In this document: one piece after another, positions 18,038 to 25,306 of the stretch | Layout: each line of letters opens with the position of its first letter | Numbering within the stretch: the first letter of the stretch is position 1 | Source of the DNA: Aurantibacter aestuarii | Lineage (GTDB): Bacteria > Bacteroidota > Bacteroidia > Flavobacteriales > Flavobacteriaceae | Length of the DNA: 64,000 nucleotides | Assembly: GCF_003008425.1 (NCBI RefSeq) | Contig: NZ_PXOQ01000007.1 | Coordinates: forward strand, 706,419-770,418 | Direction of reading: 5' to 3' | Position numbers and translations under genes: made by a program | The notes under the pieces: generated by a model | Told to the model about the DNA's origin: nothing | The model's database searches: none | What the model saw: the letters and a program-made list of their open reading frames with translations, nothing else

Positions 18038-19132
18038 CTACTTAAGCATTTTGGCTTTTTGCTTTGCTTCTTCGTTACGTTCAATTTTATGATCGGGACG
18101 TGTCCATTTAGGTTTTTCACCTAAAGCTTGAAATTTTGATTCTGAAGCTTCAACCGATTGTGGTTGTACTTTTTTAGTAAATGGTTTTTGAGGAATCATA
18201 CCTAACGCTTCGAACATTTTCATGTCTTCATTAACATCTGGATTAGGCGTAGTTAATAATTTATCACCTGCAAAAATGGAATTGGCTCCTGCGAAAAAAC
18301 ACATGGCTTGACCTTCACGACTCATTTGAGTCCTACCTGCACTTAAACGTACTTGCGTTTCAGGAAGTACAATTCGTGTTGTAGCTACCATACGTATCAT
18401 ATCCCAGATATCAACTGGTTTCTGGTCTTCTAATGGCGTTCCTTCTACAGCAACTAAGGCGTTAATTGGGGTCGATTCCGGCTGTGGATTTAAGGTAGAA
18501 AGTGCGACTAACATACCTGCCCGGTCTTCAATATTTTCTCCCATACCAATAATTCCTCCAGAACAAACAGTTACATTCGTTTTGCGAACATTATCGATAG
18601 TGTCCAAACGGTCCTGGTAACCTCTGGTAGAAATAACTTCTTTATAATACTCTTCAGAAGAATCTAAATTATGGTTGTAAGCATACAAACCAGCTTCAGC
18701 CAGACGCTGTGCTTGGTTTTCGGTAACCATACCTAAAGTACAGCATACCTCCATGTCTAGTTTATTTATGGTACGAACCATATCTAAGACTTGGTCAAAT
18801 TCTGGTCCATCTTTTACATTTCGCCATGCAGCACCCATACAAACCCGAGAACTTCCTCCAGATTTGGCACGTAAAGCCTGTGCTTTAACCTGTTGCACAG
18901 TCATTAAATCATTACCTTCTACACCAGTATGATATCTTGCAGCTTGTGGACAATACCCGCAATCTTCAGAACAACCACCTGTTTTAATAGATAATAATGT
19001 AGAAACCTGAACCACATTAGGGTCATGTTGTTGTCTGTGAATTGTTGCAGCTTCATATAACAACTCCATCATAGGTTTGTTATAAATAGCAAGAATTTCT
19101 TCTTTAGTCCAATTATGTCTTACCTCACTCAT
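18038..19132 (-). CDS. bioB: Biotin synthase
   Basis: BioB is the radical-SAM enzyme that inserts sulfur into dethiobiotin, the last step of biotin synthesis. The 364 residues contain the [4Fe-4S] motif C54-x3-C58-x2-C61 (CSEDCGYCPQ). CSGGIIGMGE near 190 and AGRTQMSREGQAMCFFAGAN near 265 bind the substrate and auxiliary cluster. The C-terminal ~40 residues are a charged tail seen in some Bacteroidota forms. It is the last gene of the minus-strand biotin cluster but has its own -7 box and terminator, so it may also be transcribed alone. Confidence 0.96.
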   Translation of the reverse strand: MSEVRHNWTKEEILAIYNKPMMELLYEAATIHRQQHDPNVVQVSTLLSIKTGGCSEDCGYCPQAARYHTGVEGNDLMTVQQVKAQALRAKSGGSSRVCMGAAWRNVKDGPEFDQVLDMVRTINKLDMEVCCTLGMVTENQAQRLAEAGLYAYNHNLDSSEEYYKEVISTRGYQDRLDTIDNVRKTNVTVCSGGIIGMGENIEDRAGMLVALSTLNPQPESTPINALVAVEGTPLEDQKPVDIWDMIRMVATTRIVLPETQVRLSAGRTQMSREGQAMCFFAGANSIFAGDKLLTTPNPDVNEDMKMFEALGMIPQKPFTKKVQPQSVEASESKFQALGEKPKWTRPDHKIERNEEAKQKAKMLK

Positions 19133-19151
19133 TATGCTTGATTATTTAAAA

Positions 19152-19159
19152 CAAAAATA
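19152..19159 (-). promoter_or_regulatory. -7 element upstream of bioB
   Basis: The minus strand reads TATTTTTG, 19 bases before the bioB ATG; no clear -33 box. Confidence 0.45.
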
Positions 19160-19223
19160 GGAATATACATTTGTTTTTAAGTTGAAATATAGCCAAAATA
19201 TCCTTTTTTTAAGGCTGAAAAAT

Positions 19224-20366
19224 TTATTTTTTAATTATTATACTTACTGCATTTCCACCAAAACCCACTGCATTAATTAAAATGGAACGAATTTCTTTGG
19301 GTTTTTCTTGTTGAATATATGGAACCGGAAAAACGGTATTCTCCTGAAGCATTAAAATAGCCATTTCTAAACTTAATAGTCCGGAAGCTCCCAAACTATG
19401 ACCTATTTTCCACTTATTATTAGTTAAATAAGGTGTGGTTTTAAAAACGCTTTGTATAGCGTTTAATTCGGCTTTGTCTCCTTTTATGGTTCCTGCAGAA
19501 TGGGTTACAATAATATCCACTTGTTCCATTTCAGCTTCCTTTAATGCCATTTGCATCGATTTTATAAAACAGTCACCATCTGCAGATAAAGAGACATGAT
19601 GGGTTAGAACTTCTGTAGCAAAACCTACTCCAGTAATTTGAGCCAATCGATGTTTTTTTAATCCAGATTCTAGACACATGCTTCCTGCGGCTTCACCCAA
19701 AATCATAGAATTTTGAGTCTTTTCAAAATCTAATGCTAAACAAGGATAGTTTTGTTGCTCTAGTTTAGCATAAATTTTTAACGCTTTCATTTGGGCAATG
19801 GTAAAAGCGGTTAGTGGGGCTTCGCTACCACCAACTAAAAACTGGTTGCATTTCCCAGATTGTAGCCAAACAACACCATTTAATACGGCATGTAAAGCAG
19901 TAGAGCAGGTAATAGAATGTGAGATATCTGGTCCAGAGGTTTGCAAATCGTGCGCAACCCATGAAGAGATATTTCCTAAAGTGGTGGTTGGAGAAGCTAA
20001 AGTTTGTGCCTTTTTATGTTTTAAAAAATACGCATGCTCCATTTCAAAAATAGCAGTTGCACCTCTAGAAGAACCAATATTAACTCCAAAATGTGCATTT
20101 GTATTCCAGCTCGCTTCTTTTATAGCATTTCTAGAACTTAGTATTGAAAATAGTACTGAATTATCTAAGTACTTATATTTGGAGTTTTCTAATTTAAGAC
20201 TTTCAACATCATTTAATACATCTTCAGGTAATGTTGCCATCCAATCATTATCTTGTACTGAAAAATAATGATTTGTGTTTTTATAAGCTTCTAAAATCTC
20301 TTTACGTTTACTTCCTAAAGGAGAAACTGTTGCGATAGCTGTTATGGAGATTGATTGTTGTAACAT
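19224..20366 (-). CDS. Beta-ketoacyl synthase of the biotin cluster
   Basis: A 380-residue condensing enzyme of the FabB/FabF thiolase fold. The nucleophile is Cys154 (SITCSTALHA) and the two histidines are His289 (THSAGTIKGD) and His323 (KIGHSLGASG), so the C-H-H triad is complete. It is about 30 residues shorter than usual FabF. The first His block reads HSAGT rather than HGTGT, so it is a divergent paralogue and not the housekeeping enzyme. Set between bioA and bioB, it may extend or make the pimeloyl precursor; that is inference. No bioC or bioH is present here. It has its own -7 box. Confidence 0.85.
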   Translation of the reverse strand: MLQQSISITAIATVSPLGSKRKEILEAYKNTNHYFSVQDNDWMATLPEDVLNDVESLKLENSKYKYLDNSVLFSILSSRNAIKEASWNTNAHFGVNIGSSRGATAIFEMEHAYFLKHKKAQTLASPTTTLGNISSWVAHDLQTSGPDISHSITCSTALHAVLNGVVWLQSGKCNQFLVGGSEAPLTAFTIAQMKALKIYAKLEQQNYPCLALDFEKTQNSMILGEAAGSMCLESGLKKHRLAQITGVGFATEVLTHHVSLSADGDCFIKSMQMALKEAEMEQVDIIVTHSAGTIKGDKAELNAIQSVFKTTPYLTNNKWKIGHSLGASGLLSLEMAILMLQENTVFPVPYIQQEKPKEIRSILINAVGFGGNAVSIIIKK

Positions 20367-20382
20367 ACATTTTAACTTACTG

Positions 20383-20390
20383 CAAAAATA
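20383..20390 (-). promoter_or_regulatory. -7 element upstream of the ketoacyl synthase
   Basis: The minus strand reads TATTTTTG, 16 bases before the ATG. Confidence 0.4.
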
Positions 20391-20442
20391 AGGCTTCGCT
20401 TATTTAACTCCTAAGTTTTTTGAACTTCAAAACTGGTTCTTT

Positions 20443-21708
20443 TTAAATGATTTCTAAAGCACTTTCAATAGTGCTATAAATTTTATCTAGTTGAGGTTTG
20501 GATATGGTATATGGAGCTAAAATATAAATGGTAGATCCTAATGGTCTTAAGAACACGCCGTGATTCATAAAAAACTTAAATAATTTATCTCTTAAATTCC
20601 CATAACGTTCCATTTTAATATTTAAATCTAAAGCAAAAATAATTCCTGTTTGTCTTACAGAACTTACTTTGTTATGGTTTTTAATGCGTTCTCCAAAAGC
20701 TTTATGATATGCTATTATAGTAGAAATATTATTTTGAATTTCTTTAGAAGTTAACAACTCTATACCTGCAATTGCGGCGGTACAAGCTAATGGGTTTGCA
20801 GAGTAGGTGTGGCCATGAAATAAACCTTTTGCGATATCGTCACTATAAAACGCATTGTAAATTTCCAGACTACAGCTTGTAATAGCCATAGGTAATAGAC
20901 CTGCGGTTAAGGCTTTGCTTAAGCACATAATATCGGGCTTAATATCTAATTGGTCTGAGGCAAAATAGGTTCCGGTTTTTCCAAATCCTGTCATAACTTC
21001 ATCTGCAACCGTAATAATTTGATGTTTTTTACAAAAAGAAAGAATAAGCTCTAAACCGTTTTTGTCATGCATTTTCATTGCAGCTGCTCCTTGAACTAAA
21101 GGTTCGTAAACAAATCCTGCGACCTTGTTATTGGCTATAATATGTTCTAATTGCGCTATAATATCGCCATTATTTTCTCCATTTGGAGTAGGAATACGTT
21201 TTACATCTAACAAAAGTTCTTCAAAAGGACCATTATAAACAGAAAGCCCAGAGACACTCATAGCTCCAAAGGTATCACCATGAAAGCCATCTTCAAAAGC
21301 TATTAAGGTTTGGCGGGTTTCACCTTTATTAAAATGGTATTGTAAAGCCATTTTAATTCCAATTTCAACACTTGACGAGCCATTGTCACTAAAAAATAAT
21401 TTTTCTTGATTTTGGGGTAGAATTTCTATAAGTTTTTCGGATAATTCTACTGCAGGCTCGTGTGTAAAACCGCTAAAAACAACTTGATCTAACTGTTGCA
21501 TTTGTTTATAAACGCGGTTTGTAATATAGTCATTACAATGTCCGTACATGCATGTGTACCATGAAGCAATTGCATCTATATACTCATGACCTTCTTCATC
21601 TATTAAAACACAGTCTTTTGCTTTTTTAATAGCAATAGCTTCGGGATGTAATTTGTGTTGGGTTAATGGATGCCAAAGGTGTTTTTTATCGCGTTCTTTT
21701 AAGGTCAT
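20443..21708 (-). CDS. bioA: Adenosylmethionine-8-amino-7-oxononanoate aminotransferase
   Basis: BioA moves the amino group of S-adenosylmethionine to 8-amino-7-oxononanoate, giving 7,8-diaminopelargonate. The 421 residues match the class III aminotransferase length. They show KHLWHPLTQHK at the N-terminus, YASWYTCMYGH-type substrate residues, the PLP aspartate in VADEVMTGFGKTG, and the Schiff-base lysine K265 in LSKALTAG. Upstream, between this gene and bioD, lies a 115-base gap with two REP-like hairpins; downstream the ketoacyl synthase follows after 76 bases. Confidence 0.96.
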   Translation of the reverse strand: MTLKERDKKHLWHPLTQHKLHPEAIAIKKAKDCVLIDEEGHEYIDAIASWYTCMYGHCNDYITNRVYKQMQQLDQVVFSGFTHEPAVELSEKLIEILPQNQEKLFFSDNGSSSVEIGIKMALQYHFNKGETRQTLIAFEDGFHGDTFGAMSVSGLSVYNGPFEELLLDVKRIPTPNGENNGDIIAQLEHIIANNKVAGFVYEPLVQGAAAMKMHDKNGLELILSFCKKHQIITVADEVMTGFGKTGTYFASDQLDIKPDIMCLSKALTAGLLPMAITSCSLEIYNAFYSDDIAKGLFHGHTYSANPLACTAAIAGIELLTSKEIQNNISTIIAYHKAFGERIKNHNKVSSVRQTGIIFALDLNIKMERYGNLRDKLFKFFMNHGVFLRPLGSTIYILAPYTISKPQLDKIYSTIESALEII

Positions 21709-21736
21709 TTTTTGAAACTTGGTATTTGTATGGTAT

Positions 21737-21820
21737 GATTCTGAAACGAGTTCAGAATGACGAATATTGCTAATTTAGCATTATATTTTAACGTCAAGCT
21801 GAATTTATTTCAGCATCTTA
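21737..21820. repeat. Pair of inverted REP-like palindromes (REPIN-like)
   Basis: Two related hairpin units face each other in the bioD-bioA gap. Unit A (21737-21762) has the stem TTCTGAA/TTCAGAA at 21739-21745 and 21751-21757, then TGACG. Unit B (21792-21820) has CGTCA, then the stem GCTGAA/TTCAGC at 21798-21803 and 21809-21814, then ATCTTA. Each loop is 5 bases. The CGTCA tags are in inverted orientation and about 29 bases lie between the units. Both follow the pattern CGTCA-n-CTGAA-n5-TTCAG, which I recall as a repeated intergenic element in flavobacterial genomes. No other copy is seen in this window. Confidence 0.65.
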
Positions 21821-21823
21821 CAA

Positions 21824-22432
21824 CTAGAGTTTGTCTTTAAATAATTGTGCGTATTCTTTTATGACATTTTTATCAAAGTAAGGCTCTTCGTTTATTCGCC
21901 CAATAAACTCCGTGTTGCTCATTTTTAAAATAATGTCTTCTGTGGTTGGATGTTTATCTCCGCTAAAAATAATTTTCGTTTTAAACCCTTTTTGTTCTAA
22001 TAGGTTTAAGGTTAAAAGTGTGTGATTAATACTACCTAAATAATGACGTGAAACAACTATTACTTCAGCCTTTTTTGGGATAATGTCTAAAATGGTATTG
22101 CTATTGTTTAGAGGCACTAATAAACCTCCGGCGCCTTCAATAATTAAATGATTTTTAGTTTTTGGTGGTTTAATTTTTTTTAAATCTATAATAATACCAT
22201 CAATTTCTGCAGCTGCATGAGGACTCATAGGTGTTTTGAGTGCGTAACTGTTGTTGTGAAATTGAGAAGTACTGTTGGAAATTAGTTTCTCTACTTTTTG
22301 AGCATCACCATAGTCTAACTCTCCAGATTGAATAGGTTTCCAATAGTCGGCTTGCAAGGCTTCAACTAAAATGGCAGATGCTATAGTTTTTCCTACTTCT
22401 GTAGAAATTCCGGTTACAAAATAGGTTTTCAT
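21824..22432 (-). CDS. bioD: Dethiobiotin synthetase
   Basis: BioD uses ATP and CO2 to close the ureido ring of dethiobiotin. The 202-residue protein starts with the Walker A-like loop TGISTEVGKT (residues 7-16). It has the substrate lysine in YWKPIQSG near 31 and LIIEGAGGLLVPL near 100. It overlaps the DUF2007 gene by ATGA, so translation is probably coupled. It is slightly short for the family but complete. Confidence 0.94.
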   Translation of the reverse strand: MKTYFVTGISTEVGKTIASAILVEALQADYWKPIQSGELDYGDAQKVEKLISNSTSQFHNNSYALKTPMSPHAAAEIDGIIIDLKKIKPPKTKNHLIIEGAGGLLVPLNNSNTILDIIPKKAEVIVVSRHYLGSINHTLLTLNLLEQKGFKTKIIFSGDKHPTTEDIILKMSNTEFIGRINEEPYFDKNVIKEYAQLFKDKL

Positions 22433-22842
22433 TTGGTGTTAAATTCGGTTTTACAAGTTTCACATTGATATTGATAACGCGCATGGAAAGGTAATGTTCC
22501 AAATACAAATCCCAATATAAAGGCTAATAAAGATTTGATGCTATTTATGGTTGAAAATAATTCTACTTTTTCGCTTTTACAATTAGGGCAAGCGATAGGC
22601 TCTCCATTATTATCTAAGGAATATTTTGAAATACTTTCTAAGATTTGTTTGGCTTCAAAAACCTGAGAAGCTTCAACTTGAAGTTTCACGCCACCAATTG
22701 CATTACTAATTAATGGGTCGGTATCTATGGTGTGTTGGTCTGCTAGGTATACAGTAATGCCTTCTGCTTCAAGTCGGCCTTTTATAATTTGTGCTTCTGC
22801 AGAATAATTAAATCGCGCAATGGTTTTAAATTGATTAGCCAT
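22429..22842 (-). CDS. DUF2007-type protein with zinc-ribbon-like cysteines
   Basis: A 137-residue protein of unknown function. Residues ~5-70 are a DUF2007 domain (FKTIARFNYSAEAQIIKGRLEAEG in two parts, IGGVKLQVEASQVFEAKQIL), recorded in families as a putative signal-transducing fold. A CxxC at 85-88 and another at 127-130 frame one hydrophobic helix (~99-117), an odd arrangement for a zinc ribbon. It overlaps bioD by 4 bases and bioF by 8 bases, so it is translated as part of the biotin operon. A role in biotin metabolism is possible but not shown; it could simply be carried along. Confidence 0.75.
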   Translation of the reverse strand: MANQFKTIARFNYSAEAQIIKGRLEAEGITVYLADQHTIDTDPLISNAIGGVKLQVEASQVFEAKQILESISKYSLDNNGEPIACPNCKSEKVELFSTINSIKSLLAFILGFVFGTLPFHARYQYQCETCKTEFNTK

Positions 22843-23977
22843 GTATTGAGGTTTTAAGTTGCTCTAAAACTTCTGTGATTTGCCCAATGGTATTGTAACT
22901 GTGCAAACAAAAGCGAAGTCGCTCTTCGTTTTTTGGTACTGTTGGACTTAAAATAGGTTTTACTTCAAAGCCATGTTTATTTAAAATTGAAGCCACTTGT
23001 TTTACATTTTCATTACCCGATATTAAAGCCGATTGTATGGCAGAGTTATTTATTATAAAATAACTAGTTAAACCAAGACGCTCTATTTCAGAATTAAAAA
23101 ACAAAATATTAGCGCGTAAAGTAGATAGAGCTTTGGTACTTTTTAAAGTTTTATAAGCAGAAATAATTGTAGCTACTGCATGAGGCGCTAAAGCTGTTGT
23201 ATATATTAGTGGTTTAGAAAAGTTAATAAGGTAAGTTTTTAATTGGTCTGACCCTAAAACTGCAGCACCATGACTACCTAATGCTTTACCAAAAGTTATA
23301 ATTCTTGCAAAAATGGCGTCTGCTTTTTCTTTTGAATCTATTAATCCACAACCATTTTTACCAAAAACACCTAAAGCGTGCGCTTCATCTAAAATAATTT
23401 TACCGTTGTAGGTTTTAGATAATTTTAAAAGCTTATCTATATTTGGAGAATCGCCATCCATAGAAAATACAGACTCTGTTACAATATAAGTCGTGTCATA
23501 AGAACTAAATTTTTTCAATTTCAATTCTAAATCTTCTAAATTATTATGCTGAAATTTATAAGATTTAGCATGACTCATGTCTATACCTTCACGTATGGAT
23601 GCATGGCAAAATTCATCATATAAAATAACATCATTACGCTGCGGTACACAAGATAACACACCAATGTTGGCATTATAACCAGAATTATATATAGTTGCAC
23701 TTGTAGTTTGATGGAATTTTGAAATGGTAAGTTCTGCTAATTCATAAAGCGAATGATTACCTGTAAGCAATCTAGAACCGCCAGAGCCATTTAGCTCTAC
23801 TTTAGAATTATGTAATAACTCTAAAGTAGAATTATAGATGTTTTTATTTTTAGCAAAACCTAAATAATCGTTAGAAGAAAAATCTACTAAATGAGAAGGC
23901 AATCCAAGTTGTCTTAAACTTTGATTGGCTAAACGTTGCTCTAGTTTTTGTATTAATTTAGGATTTAAATCTTGCAT
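22835..23977 (-). CDS. bioF: 8-amino-7-oxononanoate synthase
   Basis: BioF condenses pimeloyl thioester with alanine, the first ring-building step of biotin synthesis. The 380 residues show the alpha-oxoamine synthase signatures: VDFSSNDYLGFAKN near 28, NGSGGSRLLTGNH near 78, DEAHALGVFGKNG near 195 and the PLP lysine K231 in FGKALGSHGAAV. It is the first gene of the cluster, with a -7 box 16 bases upstream. It is the best biotin enzyme match in the alpha-oxoamine family; the related 2-amino-3-ketobutyrate ligase is excluded mainly by context. Confidence 0.92.
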   Translation of the reverse strand: MQDLNPKLIQKLEQRLANQSLRQLGLPSHLVDFSSNDYLGFAKNKNIYNSTLELLHNSKVELNGSGGSRLLTGNHSLYELAELTISKFHQTTSATIYNSGYNANIGVLSCVPQRNDVILYDEFCHASIREGIDMSHAKSYKFQHNNLEDLELKLKKFSSYDTTYIVTESVFSMDGDSPNIDKLLKLSKTYNGKIILDEAHALGVFGKNGCGLIDSKEKADAIFARIITFGKALGSHGAAVLGSDQLKTYLINFSKPLIYTTALAPHAVATIISAYKTLKSTKALSTLRANILFFNSEIERLGLTSYFIINNSAIQSALISGNENVKQVASILNKHGFEVKPILSPTVPKNEERLRFCLHSYNTIGQITEVLEQLKTSIHG

Positions 23978-23992
23978 AATTTTCTACTCTTA

Positions 23993-24000
23993 CAAATATA
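23993..24000 (-). promoter_or_regulatory. -7 element of the biotin operon (upstream of bioF)
   Basis: The minus strand reads TATATTTG, 16 bases before the bioF ATG. I saw no clear BirA operator palindrome next to it. Confidence 0.5.
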
Positions 24001-24031
24001 ATTAAACAAGGACTTAAAAAGTAGGGTAAAT

Positions 24032-24060
24032 AAAAAAGACTGCTGGAAACAGCAGTCTTT
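24032..24060 (-). terminator. Terminator after the secreted hydrolase gene
   Basis: An 11-bp perfect stem (AAAGACTGCTG at 24035-24045 with CAGCAGTCTTT at 24050-24060) is closed by a GAAA tetraloop. On the minus strand it is followed by a T run. Confidence 0.88.
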
Positions 24061-24082
24061 ATATATAAGTATGTTAGTTGTA

Positions 24083-25138
24083 TTATTCAATTTCTTTAAT
24101 AAGATGAACGTAAACAGGGAAGTGATCACTAAAACCACCACTGAAGCCACCATCTGCAAAACTTCTAAAAGGATATCCTTTCCAGCGTCCTTTAGGATTT
24201 ACTAAATATTGTTTATTAAAAATACCAGCTTTGTATAAATGAAATGTTTTGTAGTCTTCTTCAACAAAAGGTTTTGTTAACATAATTTGATCAAATAAAC
24301 TCCAAGCATCTCTATATGCAGTGGTACCTAAACCTTCTTTTTTAAACATATCTATATAAGGATTGTAAATACCTTTAAACTTAACTTTATCTTTATTTCT
24401 TTCGGCCTCTAAAACATCTTTAACGCTAGCATTTGTTGGGTCATCATTCAAATCGCCCATTGTAATAATTTTAGCGTATGGATTTAAAGTTTGTAAAGAA
24501 TCTATTATAGATTTATTAAGTTTTGCAGCAGCAACACGTTTTGCTCTACTTTTTGCTTCTCCACCACTTCTTGAAGGCCAATGGTTGACGATAAAATGCA
24601 TCTCTTCACCATCTAAAAGACCAGAAACCAATAGTTGGTCTCTTGTGTAAATACGTTTTCTCGAGCCGTAATCAAATATTTTTAGTTCATGAGAACTTTT
24701 TGAAGTTGGTTGAAATGCTGTTTTTTTGTATAATAAGGCAACATCAATACTTCTAGCGTCTGGGCCATCAAAGTGTATAATGCTATAACCTTTATCAACT
24801 AATTGAGGGTCATTTATAACATCTTCAAGAACTTCTCTGTTTTCAATTTCACAAACTCCTATAATAGAAGCGCCGTTTGGATTTAAGTCTGTACCTATTT
24901 CAGATAAAACTCGTGCCATATTATGAACTTTCTTTTGATAAACTTCCGAACGATTTGCTCTAAGCTCCATCATCGGACTTGCTTCATCGTTTTTCTCAGG
25001 ATCATTTATGGTATCGAATAAATTTTCTAAATTATAAAACGCTACCGTGTGTAATTTAAATTTTTTCTTTTCCTGTGCGTGCATAGTAAATAGTGCAGCA
25101 ATAGTAAGGGTTAAGGTTAACTTAATTAATCTGTTCAT
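24083..25138 (-). CDS. Secreted endonuclease/exonuclease/phosphatase-fold hydrolase
   Basis: A 351-residue protein with a signal peptide (1-21, ending MHAQ) and an EEP (DNase I-like) domain. The key metal and catalytic blocks are FYNLENLFDT near 34, VCEIENREVLED near 95, NHWPSRSGG near 190, MGDLNDDP near 225 and SDHFPVYV at the end. The fold covers nucleases, phosphodiesterases and phosphatases; this one should act outside the cytoplasm. It is divergent from a TonB receptor and a DUF5689 lipoprotein, a set that suggests breakdown and uptake of a phosphate-containing polymer such as DNA. The substrate is inferred, not shown. Confidence 0.85.
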   Translation of the reverse strand: MNRLIKLTLTLTIAALFTMHAQEKKKFKLHTVAFYNLENLFDTINDPEKNDEASPMMELRANRSEVYQKKVHNMARVLSEIGTDLNPNGASIIGVCEIENREVLEDVINDPQLVDKGYSIIHFDGPDARSIDVALLYKKTAFQPTSKSSHELKIFDYGSRKRIYTRDQLLVSGLLDGEEMHFIVNHWPSRSGGEAKSRAKRVAAAKLNKSIIDSLQTLNPYAKIITMGDLNDDPTNASVKDVLEAERNKDKVKFKGIYNPYIDMFKKEGLGTTAYRDAWSLFDQIMLTKPFVEEDYKTFHLYKAGIFNKQYLVNPKGRWKGYPFRSFADGGFSGGFSDHFPVYVHLIKEIE

Positions 25139-25185
25139 TAAAACTTAGTGTTATGTTAATGTTATGTTATTTGCAAAATCTCTGC

Positions 25186-25193
25186 CAAAAGTA
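25186..25193 (-). promoter_or_regulatory. -7 element upstream of the secreted hydrolase
   Basis: The minus strand reads TACTTTTG, 47 bases before the ATG. Confidence 0.45.
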
Positions 25194-25213
25194 GATAATT
25201 ATTATAAATAATG

Positions 25214-25221
25214 TAAATTTG
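25214..25221 (+). promoter_or_regulatory. -7 element upstream of the 25307 TonB receptor
   Basis: TAAATTTG matches TAnnTTTG. It leaves an 80-base leader before the ATG. With the box at 25186 it forms a divergent promoter region of about 170 bases. Confidence 0.45.
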
Positions 25222-25306
25222 CAGCCCTTTAGTAACGTAAATTTAATATTTAGGTTCTTTGTTAGGGAAATTTTAACAAACTATAAATTAATTTTAAAGA
25301 GAAAAC

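Noticed and set aside
19798-20268. A plus-strand open frame of 156 codons over the ketoacyl synthase
   Set aside because: The synthase triad is on the other strand; this frame has no recognisable domain or promoter.
23965-24159. A 64-codon open frame on the minus strand between bioF and the hydrolase gene
   Set aside because: It lies over the hydrolase 3' end and its terminator, has low-complexity hydrophobic sequence and no start signal.
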